Assembly (NCBI GenBank): GCA_026724425.1
Contig: JAIUCV010000575.1
Coordinates: forward strand, 310,001-374,000
Origin: Erythrophleum ivorense
Lineage: Eukaryota > Streptophyta > Magnoliopsida > Fabales > Fabaceae
DNA length: 64,000 nucleotides
Direction of reading: 5' to 3'
Positions within the stretch are counted from its first letter, which is position 1; each line of letters begins with the position of its first letter. A model generated the notes under the pieces. It searched no databases. It was not told where the DNA came from and worked only from the letters and a program-made list of their open reading frames with translations. A program made the translations under genes and the position numbers. Positions 48,773 through 61,348 of this stretch are shown here, piece after piece.

Positions 48773-51700
48773 GAGCCAAATAGTGGAAGAAGCTCATATA
48801 AACTTGTGATTCTCAGTTTGTGCAGGGATTTTTCAAACTGTAAATAAATGTTGTTTCCTTGCAATCACAGTCCAATAGCGTCCCCATTTGATTTCATTAG
48901 AATTAAGTTTTAGATACCTGCCTTAAAATCCTCGTATTCATTTACAAGAGCCATATGAAAGACAGAGGGCGTGAAGTTAGATGATAATCCCAGATTAGGA
49001 TGGTGGGGCATATGGATTTTATTCTTAAAGAAATATCTACATTTATTGGCTTGTTAATTGTATATATACACTTATACTGAGTATGTCATTTTGTTATAAA
49101 TTTGGTTGTGTTGAAGTTTTATTGTGCCAGCAATCATGAGTGATGATTTTATATGTTTGAGAACGTTGTGTACTTTACTTATGACACAATCTAATATATC
49201 CATATAATAGTGGGGGGAGAATTATTGATTTCTATTGTTTATTATTCTAGCAATTTATTTTTGGGGGGTTTCATAAAACTTTTTCAGTTACCTGTGCATT
49301 CCTACACGGGGTAACTTTCTAGATAGTTAGTGTATAGGAAGCTTTTTAATTAATTATTAAATATAGAATAATATTTTATTAAGTCATTATTTAAAATATT
49401 AACTTATTTAATAATTAATAATTTTTAAAAAATTAATTTAGTTTTTGTAACATTAATAAATATGATTATGGTAATAAATTTAGTAAAATAGATAAAATGT
49501 TTTTTATATTTAATATTAATTGTGTTATAAATAGGCAAGATAGAATTTGTTTAGTTAAATGGATGTTAAGTATGTGAAAACAAAAGAAATATAAAAAATT
49601 GGTAGATAAAATAAAAAATAATGTTTATATCTTTATTTTTGAAAAAAATAACAAAAAAAGGATAGCTATTGTTGGTCTGCAAGGAGCGAATCCAACAGGT
49701 GTTTCTAATAACATAAGATCATCATTTGCAATCATTAAGGTGTTTGATACTTCTTCCGGTCTCAAATATAAGTCATCAATACCTACTTCACAGATATTAA
49801 GAAAATTAGTTAAAGGTAGTTTAACTAATTAAATTTGTATTAAAGTAAAAAAAATTTCATCTTTGTCCCTAATTAAAGAGCCTACCTTTATTCTTAGTAA
49901 ATTGCATTAGTTTTAATGACTCTCTATTTAATTAGGGGTACTTAAGGAAAAAGTCATTTAATAATCAAGATAATTCCAAGAAGTGATTTATATTTTGGAC
50001 CAAAATAATTTTTTAATAAATGATTTATATTTGAGACGGGAAGGAGTACATAATTATCTCAAAATCTTGTGTCTTATAATATGGTATTTTAGATGCATGA
50101 ACTTGATATTTACTCTTGGTAACTTTTTGATGTGATTATGTGATTTCCACGATGGTATTATGTCACCCCAGAAATAGTGGCATGTGATGGCAACAATCTT
50201 GTGGTATGTTATATATCAAAATAAACAGTATGTGTTTTATTCATAGACTATCAATTTCGCTTTTGTCTAAAAGGATATATTTTAAAATTTATTAACATGT
50301 GCAATCAAAGATGGATGTCATAGGATGTTAGGTAGTATTACTTGTCAAGTCATCTTTTAAAATATAAGATATTATTACTTGTCATATTTAATGTTGGTAC
50401 CTAGATTTTTGTGCTTCTTATATTGCTTTTGGGTAAATACAATTTAATGTCTTGTTTAAGATGCATTATTTAACACGTGTGATTTGTGTGATTATAAAAA
50501 TTCTCATTGAGGGTGATTGCAGGATATTAAATGGATATCTTTAATTTTAAACTTGTCAATTTAATAATCTTTGAAATATTGGTGAAACATAATTTTAGTA
50601 ATAAAATAATTCATTACCATAGCATCTATTTGTTTATTTCAATTACAATGGGAAGTGTCAAAGTAATTAAGTAATAATAGAACAAATCATGTAAAAGTTG
50701 TTTACAGGCAAATAGGGAGAATGTAATTTACTGTTTAAAAAAGTTCAAATAAAACTTTGACTAATTTTTTTAATGTTTAATTGTACATTTGGTCTTCTAC
50801 TAAAGTTCGAGGGAATTTTAGAATTAAGAAGATTTATTGGACTTCTTGTTGAATTTTGAAGAAAAATATATAAATGAGTTTGATTCTCAATTTCAAAGAA
50901 CAATATTTTAAAAGAAGCCATGGACTTACTAGGAGAGGAAGAGGAATTATTTGATTGAAGTGTGACGAATTATATATTAATGGGTGTAAAGTGTAAGTAT
51001 GATCTATGTCTTAGACACTATATTTTATTTTTGAAAAGGTGAAAAATGACGAGATTTATTATTTACAATTTAACTCACCAATAAAATAGTATTGTGGGAT
51101 TCAATCACCTTAAACTTGATGAGAGGGCAAAATTATGGTCTTTTCAAGATCTTAATAATCATATTTGTTTTGCGCTAGTCAAGTTTTACAATAAGAATAT
51201 GCCACGTGCTACGTAGTGGAAGAAATGGAACACTTAAAAAGAGAGAATAGGGTTAGAAAGGCCAATTTTGCTACCTACATAATAAAATATGATTCACTTT
51301 GGCATTGATTTGTGACATATACACACTTCATTAGCCAATTCAATATAAGTTTAACGGTGTTAAATATAAATCTTGATAATAACGATCTATTTAAAAATGA
51401 AATCAAAGTATAAGAAGTCCAATATAAGAACCGAATTAAAAATTTGATAAAATATATAGACTAAATGTATAATTAAATCCTTTTTGAGTAAATTATATAA
51501 TTTTTTTTTAATTTTTAAAATATATACAAAATTCTTATAAAATAAAAAATTATCTTATGCTTTTGTTCAATTTAATTTTTTTATTAAAATATCTTTTATT
51601 TATTTTTAGTTAAAAAGTATATTTAAATTTAATAGAAGATATTTTATTTAAAAAATTTTTAAATTGGACTAAAATATAGATACATTTTTATTTTAATGAA

Positions 51701-51990
51701 TGTTTATATATATTTTAAAAATTAGGGAGGAAATTTATGTTGTTTATAAAGAATCACATTATTATTATTTAGATTGAAAAAAGAAAAAAGCAGTCAGATT
51801 TATAACTCTTTTAATATTATTTTCCACAAAGAACGTGGGTCTTGGCCTAGTTTGTGGCGGGGTGGACCATAGATGGCGGCTTTGCGCCATCCGGACGCCT
51901 CCCACTTTCCAGGTTGTTGTCACCGTTCATTTCAAGCGAATAAGCACAAGGGGTCTTAGCCACTGTTCAATTATTCTATAGCCTCCGTGC
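48773..51990. other. AIRP2 3'UTR and AT-rich intergenic region
   Basis: The first few hundred bases after the AIRP2 stop are a plausible 3'UTR. The rest is AT-rich and shows no gene. A frame at 49599-49832 contains a less biased stretch (GLQGANPTGVSNNIRSSF) but no recognised domain, and its end runs into the Stowaway-like element. Composition shifts upward from about 51830, which marks the PDX2 promoter and 5'UTR. Confidence 0.5.
49783..50048. mobile_element. Stowaway-like MITE, degenerate
   Basis: The right end is typical: in reverse complement it reads CTCCTTCCCGTCTCAAATAT and is followed by TA (50047-50048). An internal hairpin pairs CCCTAATTAAAGAG (about 49866) with CTCTATTTAATTAGGGG (about 49921). 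The left end near 49783 (TACCTACTTCACAGATATTA) is only weakly similar, so the left boundary is approximate. Confidence 0.55.
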
Positions 51991-52032
51991 CTTTTGAGGT
52001 CTGTAAGGCGCCAAGGCGGTGTTGGGAAGAAC

Positions 52033-55000
52033 ATGGCCGTCGTTGGAGTCCTTGCTTTACAGGGATCTTTTAACGAACACATAGCGGGCAAGTTTTATTA
52101 TGTTCACTCACTTCCTGACTCTCTGTATAATAGCTATATAGCTCTTTGCAAGCTAAATTTTTTATTTTTCAAATTTTTCCATCCATGGCAGCCCTTAGGA
52201 GGATAGGGGTGAAAGGGGTGGAGATTAGGAAGCCAGAACAGCTTCGCAATGTCACTTCACTTATCATTCCTGGAGGAGAGAGCACCACCATGGCCAAGCT
52301 CGCTGAGTGCCACAACCTGGTCTCGTCTAGCTCTATAACTTGATGCAGCTCTCTATGTCTTCTATATTCTGTAACTGCGTGTTGCTAGTTGCCATCAAGC
52401 ACTTGAAAAAACACGTAACCTATACTATGCCCAACACATATCAGACACTTGTATGATATATGACACGACACTTTTTAAATTGCAACTCTATGCTATTTGT
52501 TTGTGCTGTAAAATAATTACGTAAAGAAGTACATTCTTACTCTCTTTGCTTTTGGATACTTCATTCAAATGTATGTATTACCGGAGTCGTGTTAGTTAGC
52601 CGTTAATTGGCTTACGTGAAGAAAGAGTCTACTCTTGCGTAACCTGATTATATGAGTTAGTTTGTTTTCTTCTAGGTTGTGTTAAAAACAATGATTTGGA
52701 AAGGAAACAGGTCAGAAGGGATAAATTTTTAAGCATTCTGCTATCAAGGTTGGCACAAATGGTAGGATCGACCTGTATCGATTAAAGGGTCAATGGTTTG
52801 GCTCCTGCTGGTGATGCTTTGTTGGTTGGCATCCAAGAATTGTGGTGCGCCTTGCATCAGAGCTCGAACAACCTATCTAACTCCTGAATTTTTTTTTTTC
52901 ACCCAAACAAAAGTTTTAAGTTTTCTGTGCGTCTGAGGTATGTGAGTTCCTGTGACGAATTTGGGTCGAGCTTTGTCTCTCCTGTGGAAATTTTGTCCTC
53001 ATTTAATTATAATAATGGACTAAAGACTCAGAAGATGGAATGATTATGTCAAACTAATTTATGCTTCTGGCATTTCGTTGAAGAATGCCTTATAATTTAC
53101 GTTGAGTGTTTCAATTTAACAGTTTCCTGCACTACGAGAGTTTGTTAAAATTGGTAGGCCTGTTTGGGGAACCTGTGCAGGGCTTATATTCTTGGCAAAT
53201 AAAGCAACAGGTGAATTCTGTCTCTTTTTCCCTTTTCCGCTGTTACGTTTTATTTTGGGCAACGTTAAGTATTGTGTTTTTTAATTTACTTCTGTATAAG
53301 AGCATGTAAAAGTAATTTAAAAAAAATAAATAAATGCTGAACATTATTTCAGGACAGAAGACTGGTGGACAACAACTGATTGGAGGACTTGATTGCACTC
53401 TCCAAAGAAATTTCTTTGGCAGCCAGGTAATGTCATAATGTATTTTGAACTATTGACAATTAAGCGGTCATAAATAGAAGCATATGGTAAACAAATCTAG
53501 AAATGAAAGTTGGACATGAAAACTTTTTACGTAGTGCATGTTTTGAGTGGAAGCAACGGTGCCGTCTTCACTCTTCAGAATAACCTTACATTTAACAGAT
53601 GACTGCAAGTACGTACTACTAACGTAAGTACTACATAAGATATTGAGGCTACACAGTAACAGCTATAATGGATATAATATGCAAGCTATAACATCTTATG
53701 AATCTTTTTTATACTCGCTTCCTCTCCCCCTTCCACATGCCACCGACTCTTGGTTGAAATTTCTTTTTGTCTTTTATCAGTTATCACCAATTATAGACAG
53801 TTGGTGCCAGTTTCTTTTTGCAAAACAAAAAAAATGTTCAAGTTGAGCTTTTTTTCCTAAAAGAGTTTATTTCAGCAAAATGCACAGAGCTATATGTCCC
53901 AGAGATAATAGAAATAGAAACTTTTGATGCACTTCATAGTTTTGGCCTCATCTTACCAAGAACCATGTCAATTCAGATTCAAAGCTTTGAAGCAGAGCTT
54001 TCAGTGCCAGAGCTTGCATCCAAGGAAGGTGGCCCTGAAACATTTCGTGGAATATTTATTCGTGCTCCAGCAATCCTTGAAGTAGGGCCAGAAGTTCAAA
54101 TACTGGCTGAATATCCTGTCCTTTCTAAGAGATTGTTGGGTTCACATTCCTCCCTTGAAGATCAAAAGGTTGGTAATTGCCTATTTTCCCAGAGAAAGAT
54201 TACAGCTTGCTGTATTGTGGACATCAGATCAAAAGGTTGCAATGTTTGCAATATACTTATTTATTTTGATTCTTCTAACTAATTATTTGAAGGTTTATAT
54301 TATTTGTGAAGAAGTTATTCACTAGCAAATAGATAATGTAGAGATTGAAGCCGAAATGAGGGACCTTGCTTATATATTGTTTGTAGAACTGGTATTCCAG
54401 GGATTGATATCATAAGATGGGGGTGTGTCACTTTAGGGCACATGTACAAGTCCTGTGTTGTGATGCTTCTAGGTTTCCTTTGGTTTGATGGTGTAGCTTG
54501 GGTCTATTAAGATGAGAAACCCATCCAAGCAAACCAATGTTAGTTAAAGCATTAAGGGAAAAAAGGGAATAGAAAAAAAAAAGGAAATTTCTTATTTAAA
54601 AAAAAAAAGATTCTGAGGACATGAAATTTCAGCCCTTTAAAATTAGGGAACATATATTGAAATGACCTTATCTTTCATGAAAATTTCCTTATTGTTTGCA
54701 TACTTATTTTCCTTCAAATTAAAGGGCGGCCCAGTGCACGAAACTCCCACTAGGTGAGGTCTGGGGAAGGTAGTTGTACGCAGCCTTACCCGTGTTTTTT
54801 TACAGAGAGGCTGTTTTCAATTCGAACCCATGATCTTTAGGTCACTCAGCGGCAACCTTACCGTTGCGTCAAGGCTCGCCCTCTTTCCTTCAAATTAAAG
54901 AATCCATTATTTTCCTCCTGGTGAAATAAACAAACAGTGACTTGGTTTTTATGTTAGTTTTAATGAGATTGTGAAGACAAAAATGTATTGGGCATACAAG

Positions 55001-55955
55001 TAATGATTTGTTTGTTTCATAAAATGAGAATAAGAGAGTGCCATTTAGTTTCATCCTTCTAGATTAGTATATCTCTATGAAGCTAAAGTCCACGGATTGC
55101 GTATATATAAAGTTGTTGGAAAGGAAAAAAGAAAGAAAACAAATAGATAAACATGAAACTTTGAAGTTGTTTCAGCGTAACAGATAAGCATAAATGCTGA
55201 CACGAATATGAGATGCGACACGATATGGACATTACGATAGACAAAATATGTAGTGTTTCAATATAATTTGAATTGAGGGTTTCATGTTTAATACGAGTGT
55301 TATACCTCTATTGAATACAATATTAGCTCTATCTTTGAAGTATGAGCGTTTCATATATAATGCATGCCACCGGAACCGTTTAAAATGCATTGGTTTTACT
55401 TCAATCACCAGTTTTCTTATTAGTTATGGATATGGCAGGAGAATGTAGAGGAAGAAAGTAAAGTTATAGTTGCTGTGAGACAAGGGAACTTACTAGGGAC
55501 AGCTTTCCATCCTGAATTAACGGCAGATACACGATGGTAGATATAAATTATTCTTGGTCAGTTTTTTTTATGGACTAGATTTAGGTAAAGTTCTTTTAAG
55601 TATTTTCTATCAGGTTCTTCGATAAAAAATTAACATGTGGAGGAAGATTTTCAAAAGACCCAATCATGCGGTGTTAAGCTGTAAAAAACATCCAGCAGTT
55701 GTTATATTTTTATTACAGAACATGATAGCAAACACTTAAAAAGACTAAAACTGTACCTAAATTGTGTCTTTTATTTTATTTTCTAATTGCAATTTCATAT
55801 GATATGAAGTTTTAAATATCGACTTTTGCAGGCATAGTTATTTCTTAAAGATGGCAAATGAAATTAGAGAAGAGGCCTCAAGTAGCTGTGTCCCAGTTGA
55901 AGTAAATGTTTGTCATGAACAGCCACCACAGAATGACCTTCCTATCTTTCAATAG
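52033..55955 (+). CDS. PDX2: PDX2, glutaminase subunit of pyridoxal 5'-phosphate synthase
   Basis: Seven exons give 252 aa: 52033-52087, 52192-52319, 53123-53210, 53353-53426, 53977-54168, 55439-55536, 55832-55955. It is the class I-type glutamine amidotransferase that hydrolyses glutamine and passes ammonia to PDX1, which builds pyridoxal 5'-phosphate (vitamin B6); the complex is cytosolic in plants. The oxyanion/substrate motif PGGEST is at 45-50. The nucleophile is Cys79 in WGTCAG, with His203 and Glu205 in AFHPELTADTRW. Length and motifs match Arabidopsis PDX2 (255 aa by memory). The C-terminal tail NDLPIFQ is the conserved plant ending. Intron 1 is short (104 bases) and uses a GC donor (GCGG|GCAAGT); only this junction restores the family sequence HIAALRRIGV. 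Intron 5 (1.27 kb) contains an Au-type SINE. Confidence 0.95.
54708..54900 (-). mobile_element. Au-type SINE with 17-bp target duplication in PDX2 intron 5
   Basis: TTTCCTTCAAATTAAAG occurs at 54708-54724 and again, without mismatch, at 54884-54900, and frames a 159-bp element. Read on the minus strand, the element begins GAGGGCGAGCCTTGACGCAA and contains a tRNA-like B box (GGGTTCGAATT). It continues GGTAAGGCTGCGTACAA and ends GTGCACTGGGCCGCCC. This is the order of the plant Au SINE: tRNA-derived head with Pol III boxes and a unique tail. Compared with the consensus as I remember it, part of the middle is missing. The perfect duplication suggests fairly recent insertion. Confidence 0.85.
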
Positions 55956-57525
55956 GGCCAGAGAATTGATGGCTGAGACTATTTTAATGTTTCTGGTTGA
56001 ATTTTTTTTCTTCATCTTTTGTTTTGCTTCTGAAAATGATATATGATGATTGTTAGATCTTAGTAGGTGTTGACAGTTGAACAATAATATTCTTAGATTC
56101 TGGTGTTTTTTCTTCTGTGGGAAGTCTTGTCTGCTTCATATTGCTTGTTCCCTTTTTTTTTTCGTGTATTTGTGTGGGGGAAATCATACCGCTTGTACCT
56201 TGCACTTGAAAGGAATCACAAAGTATTCCCTTTAGCATCTTCAGCATTTCGTTTAATTTGAGTGATCTTAACTAATTATATTGCATATGCGTTAGACAAT
56301 TACTCTCTACACTGAGATGTTGAACCATATACCAATTTTCTTAGTCAAAGTTCTTCCATACATTAGTCGACTTATAGCTACCTGCACATGGTAAAAACGA
56401 GGGGAGGCACATGTTTAGGATCAGGAAAAGCCTGGAATGTAAGCAACCTTCCTTGATTTTGATTATCTGGAAAATGATTTCTTAATTTAGCCATATGTAT
56501 AATTGCTTAAGTTTTTAACGTATTGTATATGGCACAATTTATTAGTAGAAAGTAAAAGAAATTAAGGAAAGAAGATTGTTTGAGTTGCGAATTTGCTAGG
56601 GTTTAATTTGACAAGTATGTTCTTAAGTAACTTATTTTATTTATTGAAATTCACAATTTTTGAAGGTTGTAATTTCAAGGTTCATATATTGGCGAAAATA
56701 TTTTGAATGAAAGTAGCTATTTGTCAACTATTGAAAATTTACGCAGATTAATTGTCACAATCGATATCATATATTTACAATGGGATGATTTGTAATTTGG
56801 CCAAAAAAATATGAGAATTTACTTCTAAAATTTTTCCCCCGAGGAAAGTCACTTTAAAGCAACGTTAAACGTTACATCATAGGCCTTTGCTTTGAAGCGG
56901 TTTACCAATCGAGCCTTTTTCATTCACTCTCAAATTCTCACTTTAATTTTTATACTAAAAATGTTACAAAAAGCCCAACCTCTTAAAAAGGAAAAGCCAA
57001 GACAGAAGCCATTCCAACTTGTGAATCATACTTGCTACAAGCATTTTACTGAAGAACTACTGAGTTGGGTAAACATTAACTTTCATTCATACCAAGTTCC
57101 TTGTGTACAAAATAGATAGATGCTTTGGCTACATATGTAGGTACCAATTTGGCCAGCAGATCCTCTCCGCTGAAGAGAGAGAGAGAGAAGTGAGGTGCCT
57201 TCTCTCTTTCTCTCTTCCACGTGATTGTCTCCCATATGAGAGAAAATCCAGGTACTCCAATTTGTTGATCAAAAAGAAAATTATGGTACTTAAGCCAACA
57301 CATTCCAGGCCACAATGCAAAAAGTTGACCTTAAGTACAATAACTGACAACAAAAAGGAAGCTCAAGTAACTGGGAAGAGATATCGTGCCATGCCAACAG
57401 CAGAAGACGACTTCTTTTCTACCTGCACAAATTCCCAAAAGTAGCCTAGTAACTATTAAACACAAACTATTGTATAGTAGCCTCCTAACAACGAAACATC
57501 ATGAACCAAGTTGTGAGCACCAATC
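55956..57525. other. Convergent intergenic region between PDX2 and HMGB1
   Basis: The PDX2 and HMGB genes end toward each other here. The two 3'UTRs and AT-rich DNA fill the gap. GA/CT-rich tracts lie near 57175-57220. No gene is visible; open frames around 56892-57444 have no recognised domain. Confidence 0.55.
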
Positions 57526-59780
57526 TCAGTCATCCTCTTCTTCATCATCATCTTCATCCTCCTCCTCTTCCTCTTCCTCTTCTTCTTGGTGCCCTTCCTG
57601 GATACAAAGGAAAAACAAAATAGAAAAATGAAAATTTGAAGTTTCAATCATCAGAACAATACATTCACACTATTTTTTTTTCTTTTTCTAATATTAAAGA
57701 ATCCAGCACCAACGGCATTTGTGTCCCCAATAAACTATGGATCCTGTTTCTAAATTTATGGACAATTATCACAGGGAATTGAAAAGTAAACTCCATGCCC
57801 AAAAGTTTCTACTTTACAAAACTCTATTGGTTTTGAGTTAACCACAGATTGAAAAATATAGAATATGTAAAGTAATGCACATAAAGAAGAACCAGAAGGT
57901 TCAATACAAAATCCACTGGACAAGAAACAACATTTATCATCAAATATTGCATCAACTCCCAAATGAGAAGAACTTTTATTTCACAACTCCCCTGTGGAAA
58001 TAATTTAGAATCTAAAGGAACCAAGTCGACTCCAAAAGCAGCAATTGTAAATCCAGCATCTCAATGTATCATGAAGCTTGAGGACAAAGACCATGGATTA
58101 AAGCACAAATTTTCTAGAAAACTAACAATGGAATAGGAAATTAATCCACGCTCAAAATTTAGTGTTCAAAGAGTAGTTAACCAAATTTTCATAAATTTAG
58201 AATATATAAATAAGAATATGCATAAAGAAGAATCAAAAGGTTCAAGTAAATCCATCAGTCAACAAACACCATTATGAATCCCTAACAGCAACTCTGTATG
58301 TAGCAACCACAAATAATTTACCAAGCCCTTTCTTATCATGGCCTGAAAACAAATTCATGATAGTACAAAGACCACATGCAAAATAATTTAATAAAAAGAA
58401 AAAGACAAAGAGGAAAGTGATGAGGTTGGAGTTGGATCCTCTCATGTGAGGGGATAACATGATACTGTCATGTGTGAGGGCAATGGACACAGACTCACTT
58501 GAGTAGTGGGCCCCATTTAAATGATCGACTTCACAAAATGTGTGGATTTCATACACTTTGTGTCTATCTCTTTCCTCACATAATAATATCATGTTATTTC
58601 CTCACATGAGAGAATTTGGATCCAGCAAGGCTACCTCTCCACTTGCTTCATCCTCTTCATCATTCACTTCAGACTTGGACCTGTCTGATTCCTCATCTCC
58701 ATCATCGGCTGAGCTTGCCTGGCCCAGAAAAAGTAGAAAGCAAAGCATATAAACAAGACAATCAAAGAACTAGATAACAAAACAACAGGCGCAGGTTGCT
58801 CACCTGTTTTTTATTATATGCATTGATAAGTTTTTCATACTCAGCTTTCCTTTCTGCAGCCTTGGCTTCATATGGAGCTTTCTCCTTCCAGACCCAATAG
58901 AGAAGTTAGAATAAGAGAGTACAGAATACAAGATTCATGGAATTCAATGGAAGCAGCCAATGCTGATAATCCATATGATACCACGATTACTGTTTAAATT
59001 TATAATTTGAAAGAACTCGAGACATAATGAAGATAAAACTAATAGAAAAGGTTGAAAATATAATATTATGAAGCCAGGATTGAAGTGCTTACAGAACTAG
59101 TCATAGATTTCCATTTCTCTCCTCCAGCTTTCCCAACCTTCAATCAAAAAGTACAGTAAACAACTTGGATGCTTATTCAAAAAAATTACATCAGCATACA
59201 AGATGAAGCAACTTGACATGAAACTTACAGCTGATACAGCCTTCACATTAGGATTTTCTGCCTTAAAGGTCTTTCTGAACTCCTCACTATCACACAGAAT
59301 AGTAGATAAGTTCGACAATTTTTCTAAAGGAGCTATTAGATAAAGGAAGAAAGCCAAGAGATACCGACAGGAAGATAAAAAAGGCACTGGGTGATCTTTT
59401 CGGTTTGTTGGGATCTTTTTTGGCGTTACTCTCCCTCTTGGCCTTTTTTGCGCTACTCTTGTCAGGTTTAAGAGCAACCTTTCGCTTGCCAACCCTTCTG
59501 AAAATAACAGAGATATGTATGTTCTGTCATCACTACACTATTCCCCTAACAGTTGTTTGTACCATCAAGTATGTATAATCAGATATTAATAGAATTTTTA
59601 GAAATAAGCAAATTTCCAGAAAGCCAACACCTTTAAGGACAAGGAGATATAAAGTTAAATGAAAAATCAAAATACCCCATATTAAACAAGAGGTAATGAT
59701 ACAGGAACTAACCGATCATCGACTGGCTTCAGTGCTTCCTTTGATTTCTTTACTGCTCCCTTCCCCTTGCCGGTCTTCAT
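57526..59780 (-). CDS. HMGB1: HMGB1-type high mobility group box protein
   Basis: Seven coding exons read from the right give 178 aa: 59780-59713, 59497-59365, 59282-59229, 59137-59093, 58884-58804, 58718-58635, 57597-57526. The protein has a basic N-terminus (about 1-50), one HMG box (about 51-124, from KDPNKPKRSPSAFFIFLSEF to EYEKLINAYNKK, with the core GGEKWKSM at 90-97) and an acidic tail ending in a Glu/Asp run (about 157-178). This is the plant HMGB1 layout and the Arabidopsis protein has the same length by memory. HMGB proteins are abundant nuclear architectural proteins that bind and bend DNA and associate with chromatin. The acceptor of exon 3 (TGAG|GAG) was chosen because it keeps the box continuous; a nearby TAG acceptor would shift the frame. 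Intron 6 contains a MITE starting about 11 bases after the donor. Confidence 0.94.
58432..58623. mobile_element. Hairpin MITE next to an HMGB1 splice donor
   Basis: TTGGATCC is found on both sides (58432-58439 and 58616-58623), a probable 8-bp target duplication. Inside, TCTCATGTGAGG with ATAACATGATA on the left pairs with the reverse complement of the right end (TCTCTCATGTGAGGAAATAA then CATGATAT). The element is about 180 bp. Its right edge lies 11 bases from the last base of exon 6 (58635), so on the transcript the hairpin begins almost at the 5' splice site of intron 6. Confidence 0.7.
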
Positions 59781-59806
59781 AGTTTAAATTCCTGTATTAA
59801 GACAGT

Positions 59807-60471
59807 CTGCAGTTGAAAAGAACAAAAGGAATCAGTAAATTCTCAATAAAAAGGGTGAAGTGAAGAGATGGATAACACTAGAGGCAGGTGGATAGCAGCA
59901 AAATCAGCTCAATTTATAAAACAGGATCCCAATAAAATTCAGGCAGATGCACCACATGGGCTTAATTGATGCTCCTACATGTCACATATATACCTAGCAA
60001 CCCACCTATAGAGACAAGTTCATATTTTTATGAGTATAGAGAGTATAACACTAGCCACAGCAACAGCATAATTCAGAGTTTCATACATACAATTTCTAGG
60101 TCACTTCTCATCAAAACTCAGAAACCACACAATGAGAAAATCCACAAAATTAAATATGACAATCAAACCCAACAAGTATAAAATAATTCTCAATTCAGGC
60201 ACTTCAGGTGATGGGGGAATACAAATAAATATACATTTTCTGTCCCTTCACATCCTTAAGCGCCAGCGTAAACAAATATACATGAAAAATAGAAAACCTT
60301 GCAAACCCACATACCACTAAACTTAGTTTAAGTTCCTCTCTCCTCATAAGCGAACGTTTTCCTTTCAATTTCTCCAAAAAAAAAAAAAATGGTTTTCAAT
60401 TTCCTCAGCTGCCAAACAGAAATTTAAGTCAAGACAAGAAAATTGAAGAGATTATCGAAGAAAAGGGTTAC
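59807..60471 (-). other. Probable 5'UTR intron of HMGB1
   Basis: On the minus strand a good donor (CTTGAAAG|GTAACC at 60472/60471) and a good acceptor (TTTTCAACTGCAG|ACTG at 59807/59806) bracket 665 bases. The acceptor is followed by 26 bases of leader and then the HMGB start codon. The sequence before the donor (about 60600-60472) is CT-rich, as plant 5'UTRs often are. Plant HMGB genes commonly have a leader intron; here it is inferred from splice-site quality only. Confidence 0.55.
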
Positions 60472-61336
60472 CTTTCAAGGAAGGAAAGACCAGAGGAACT
60501 ATCACGCGAAACAGAACCGAAAAAAAACCAGGGAGAATCAAAGCGAGTGTAGTACCAAGGGCAAAGAAAAGGCGAGAAACAAAAGGTCAATGAGTAACCA
60601 GCGAAATTGGGGAAGCAACCGGACCAGCGAATCATATATCAATTATAAAATTTTTGTTCTTAAAATATACATAATACCTTTATTTGGTTATATGAACGTT
60701 GAATATTGTATTTCAATTTCTTAAAATTACATTTTGTCTTTATTATCTTCCTCATGTTAAAATTTGTTTATAAAAAATTAATAAAAATATATGAATTAAT
60801 CAAATATAAAATTGAGATGACGACTACATATTTTGTTGTCAATAAAATGGAGTAATTATGTACTTAACGCATAATTAACTATCATTAATAAATTGTGTAA
60901 AAATAGTATTAAAAATAAAATACTCCTAAAAGAACTACAATGACATTCAATTTTTTGAATAATTTACTAAAAACGTATTATATTCACCAAATAATAGATA
61001 TTGATAATTTTTATAAATATGATCAAATTAATTTGATAGTTTTTATTAGAATAAAAGAAATAGTTATTATTTTTTGCTTCTTGGATTTTTTTTTTGAAGG
61101 GGGGGGGGGGAATTTGAGCCCCCTATGCTTTGTAGAAAAATTAAATAAATAAAAGAAATAGCTTTTACTTGTAATAGCCGGTCACATGTAAAGAGGTTCT
61201 GATTCCTTCAATAATTAGCAATATATATAAGATCCGACGAATTTACGCTGAGTACCACTGGATATATGTGAGTTGTAAGAGGATGATGATCCTTGTCGAA
61301 GACAGATATATGCATTTGTGGCACGTCAATCAGCTG

Positions 61337-61348
61337 ACACGTGTTGAC
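61337..61348. promoter_or_regulatory. G-box-like palindrome overlapping a W-box
   Basis: ACACGTGT (61337-61344) is directly followed by TTGACTC (the W-box core TTGAC at 61344-61348), with GCACGTCA 16 bases before. bZIP/bHLH factors bind the first type and WRKY factors the second. The position is about 740 bases beyond the probable HMGB1 transcription start, so control of that gene is possible but unproven. Confidence 0.3.

Noticed and set aside
49599..49832. Frame with GLQGANPTGVSNNIRSSF
   Set aside because: Not recognised, and its 3' end runs into a Stowaway-like element; kept only as a note in the intergenic entry.
54725..54883. tRNA gene
   Set aside because: tRNA-like boxes are present, but the sequence does not fold as a full tRNA and has SINE structure with target duplications.
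32036..59780. Functional vitamin B6 gene cluster (RUS5 with PDX2)
   Set aside because: RUS proteins have been linked to vitamin B6, but the genes are separated by an unrelated RING gene and PDX2 is not next to RUS5 in Arabidopsis as I remember it; proximity is probably accidental.
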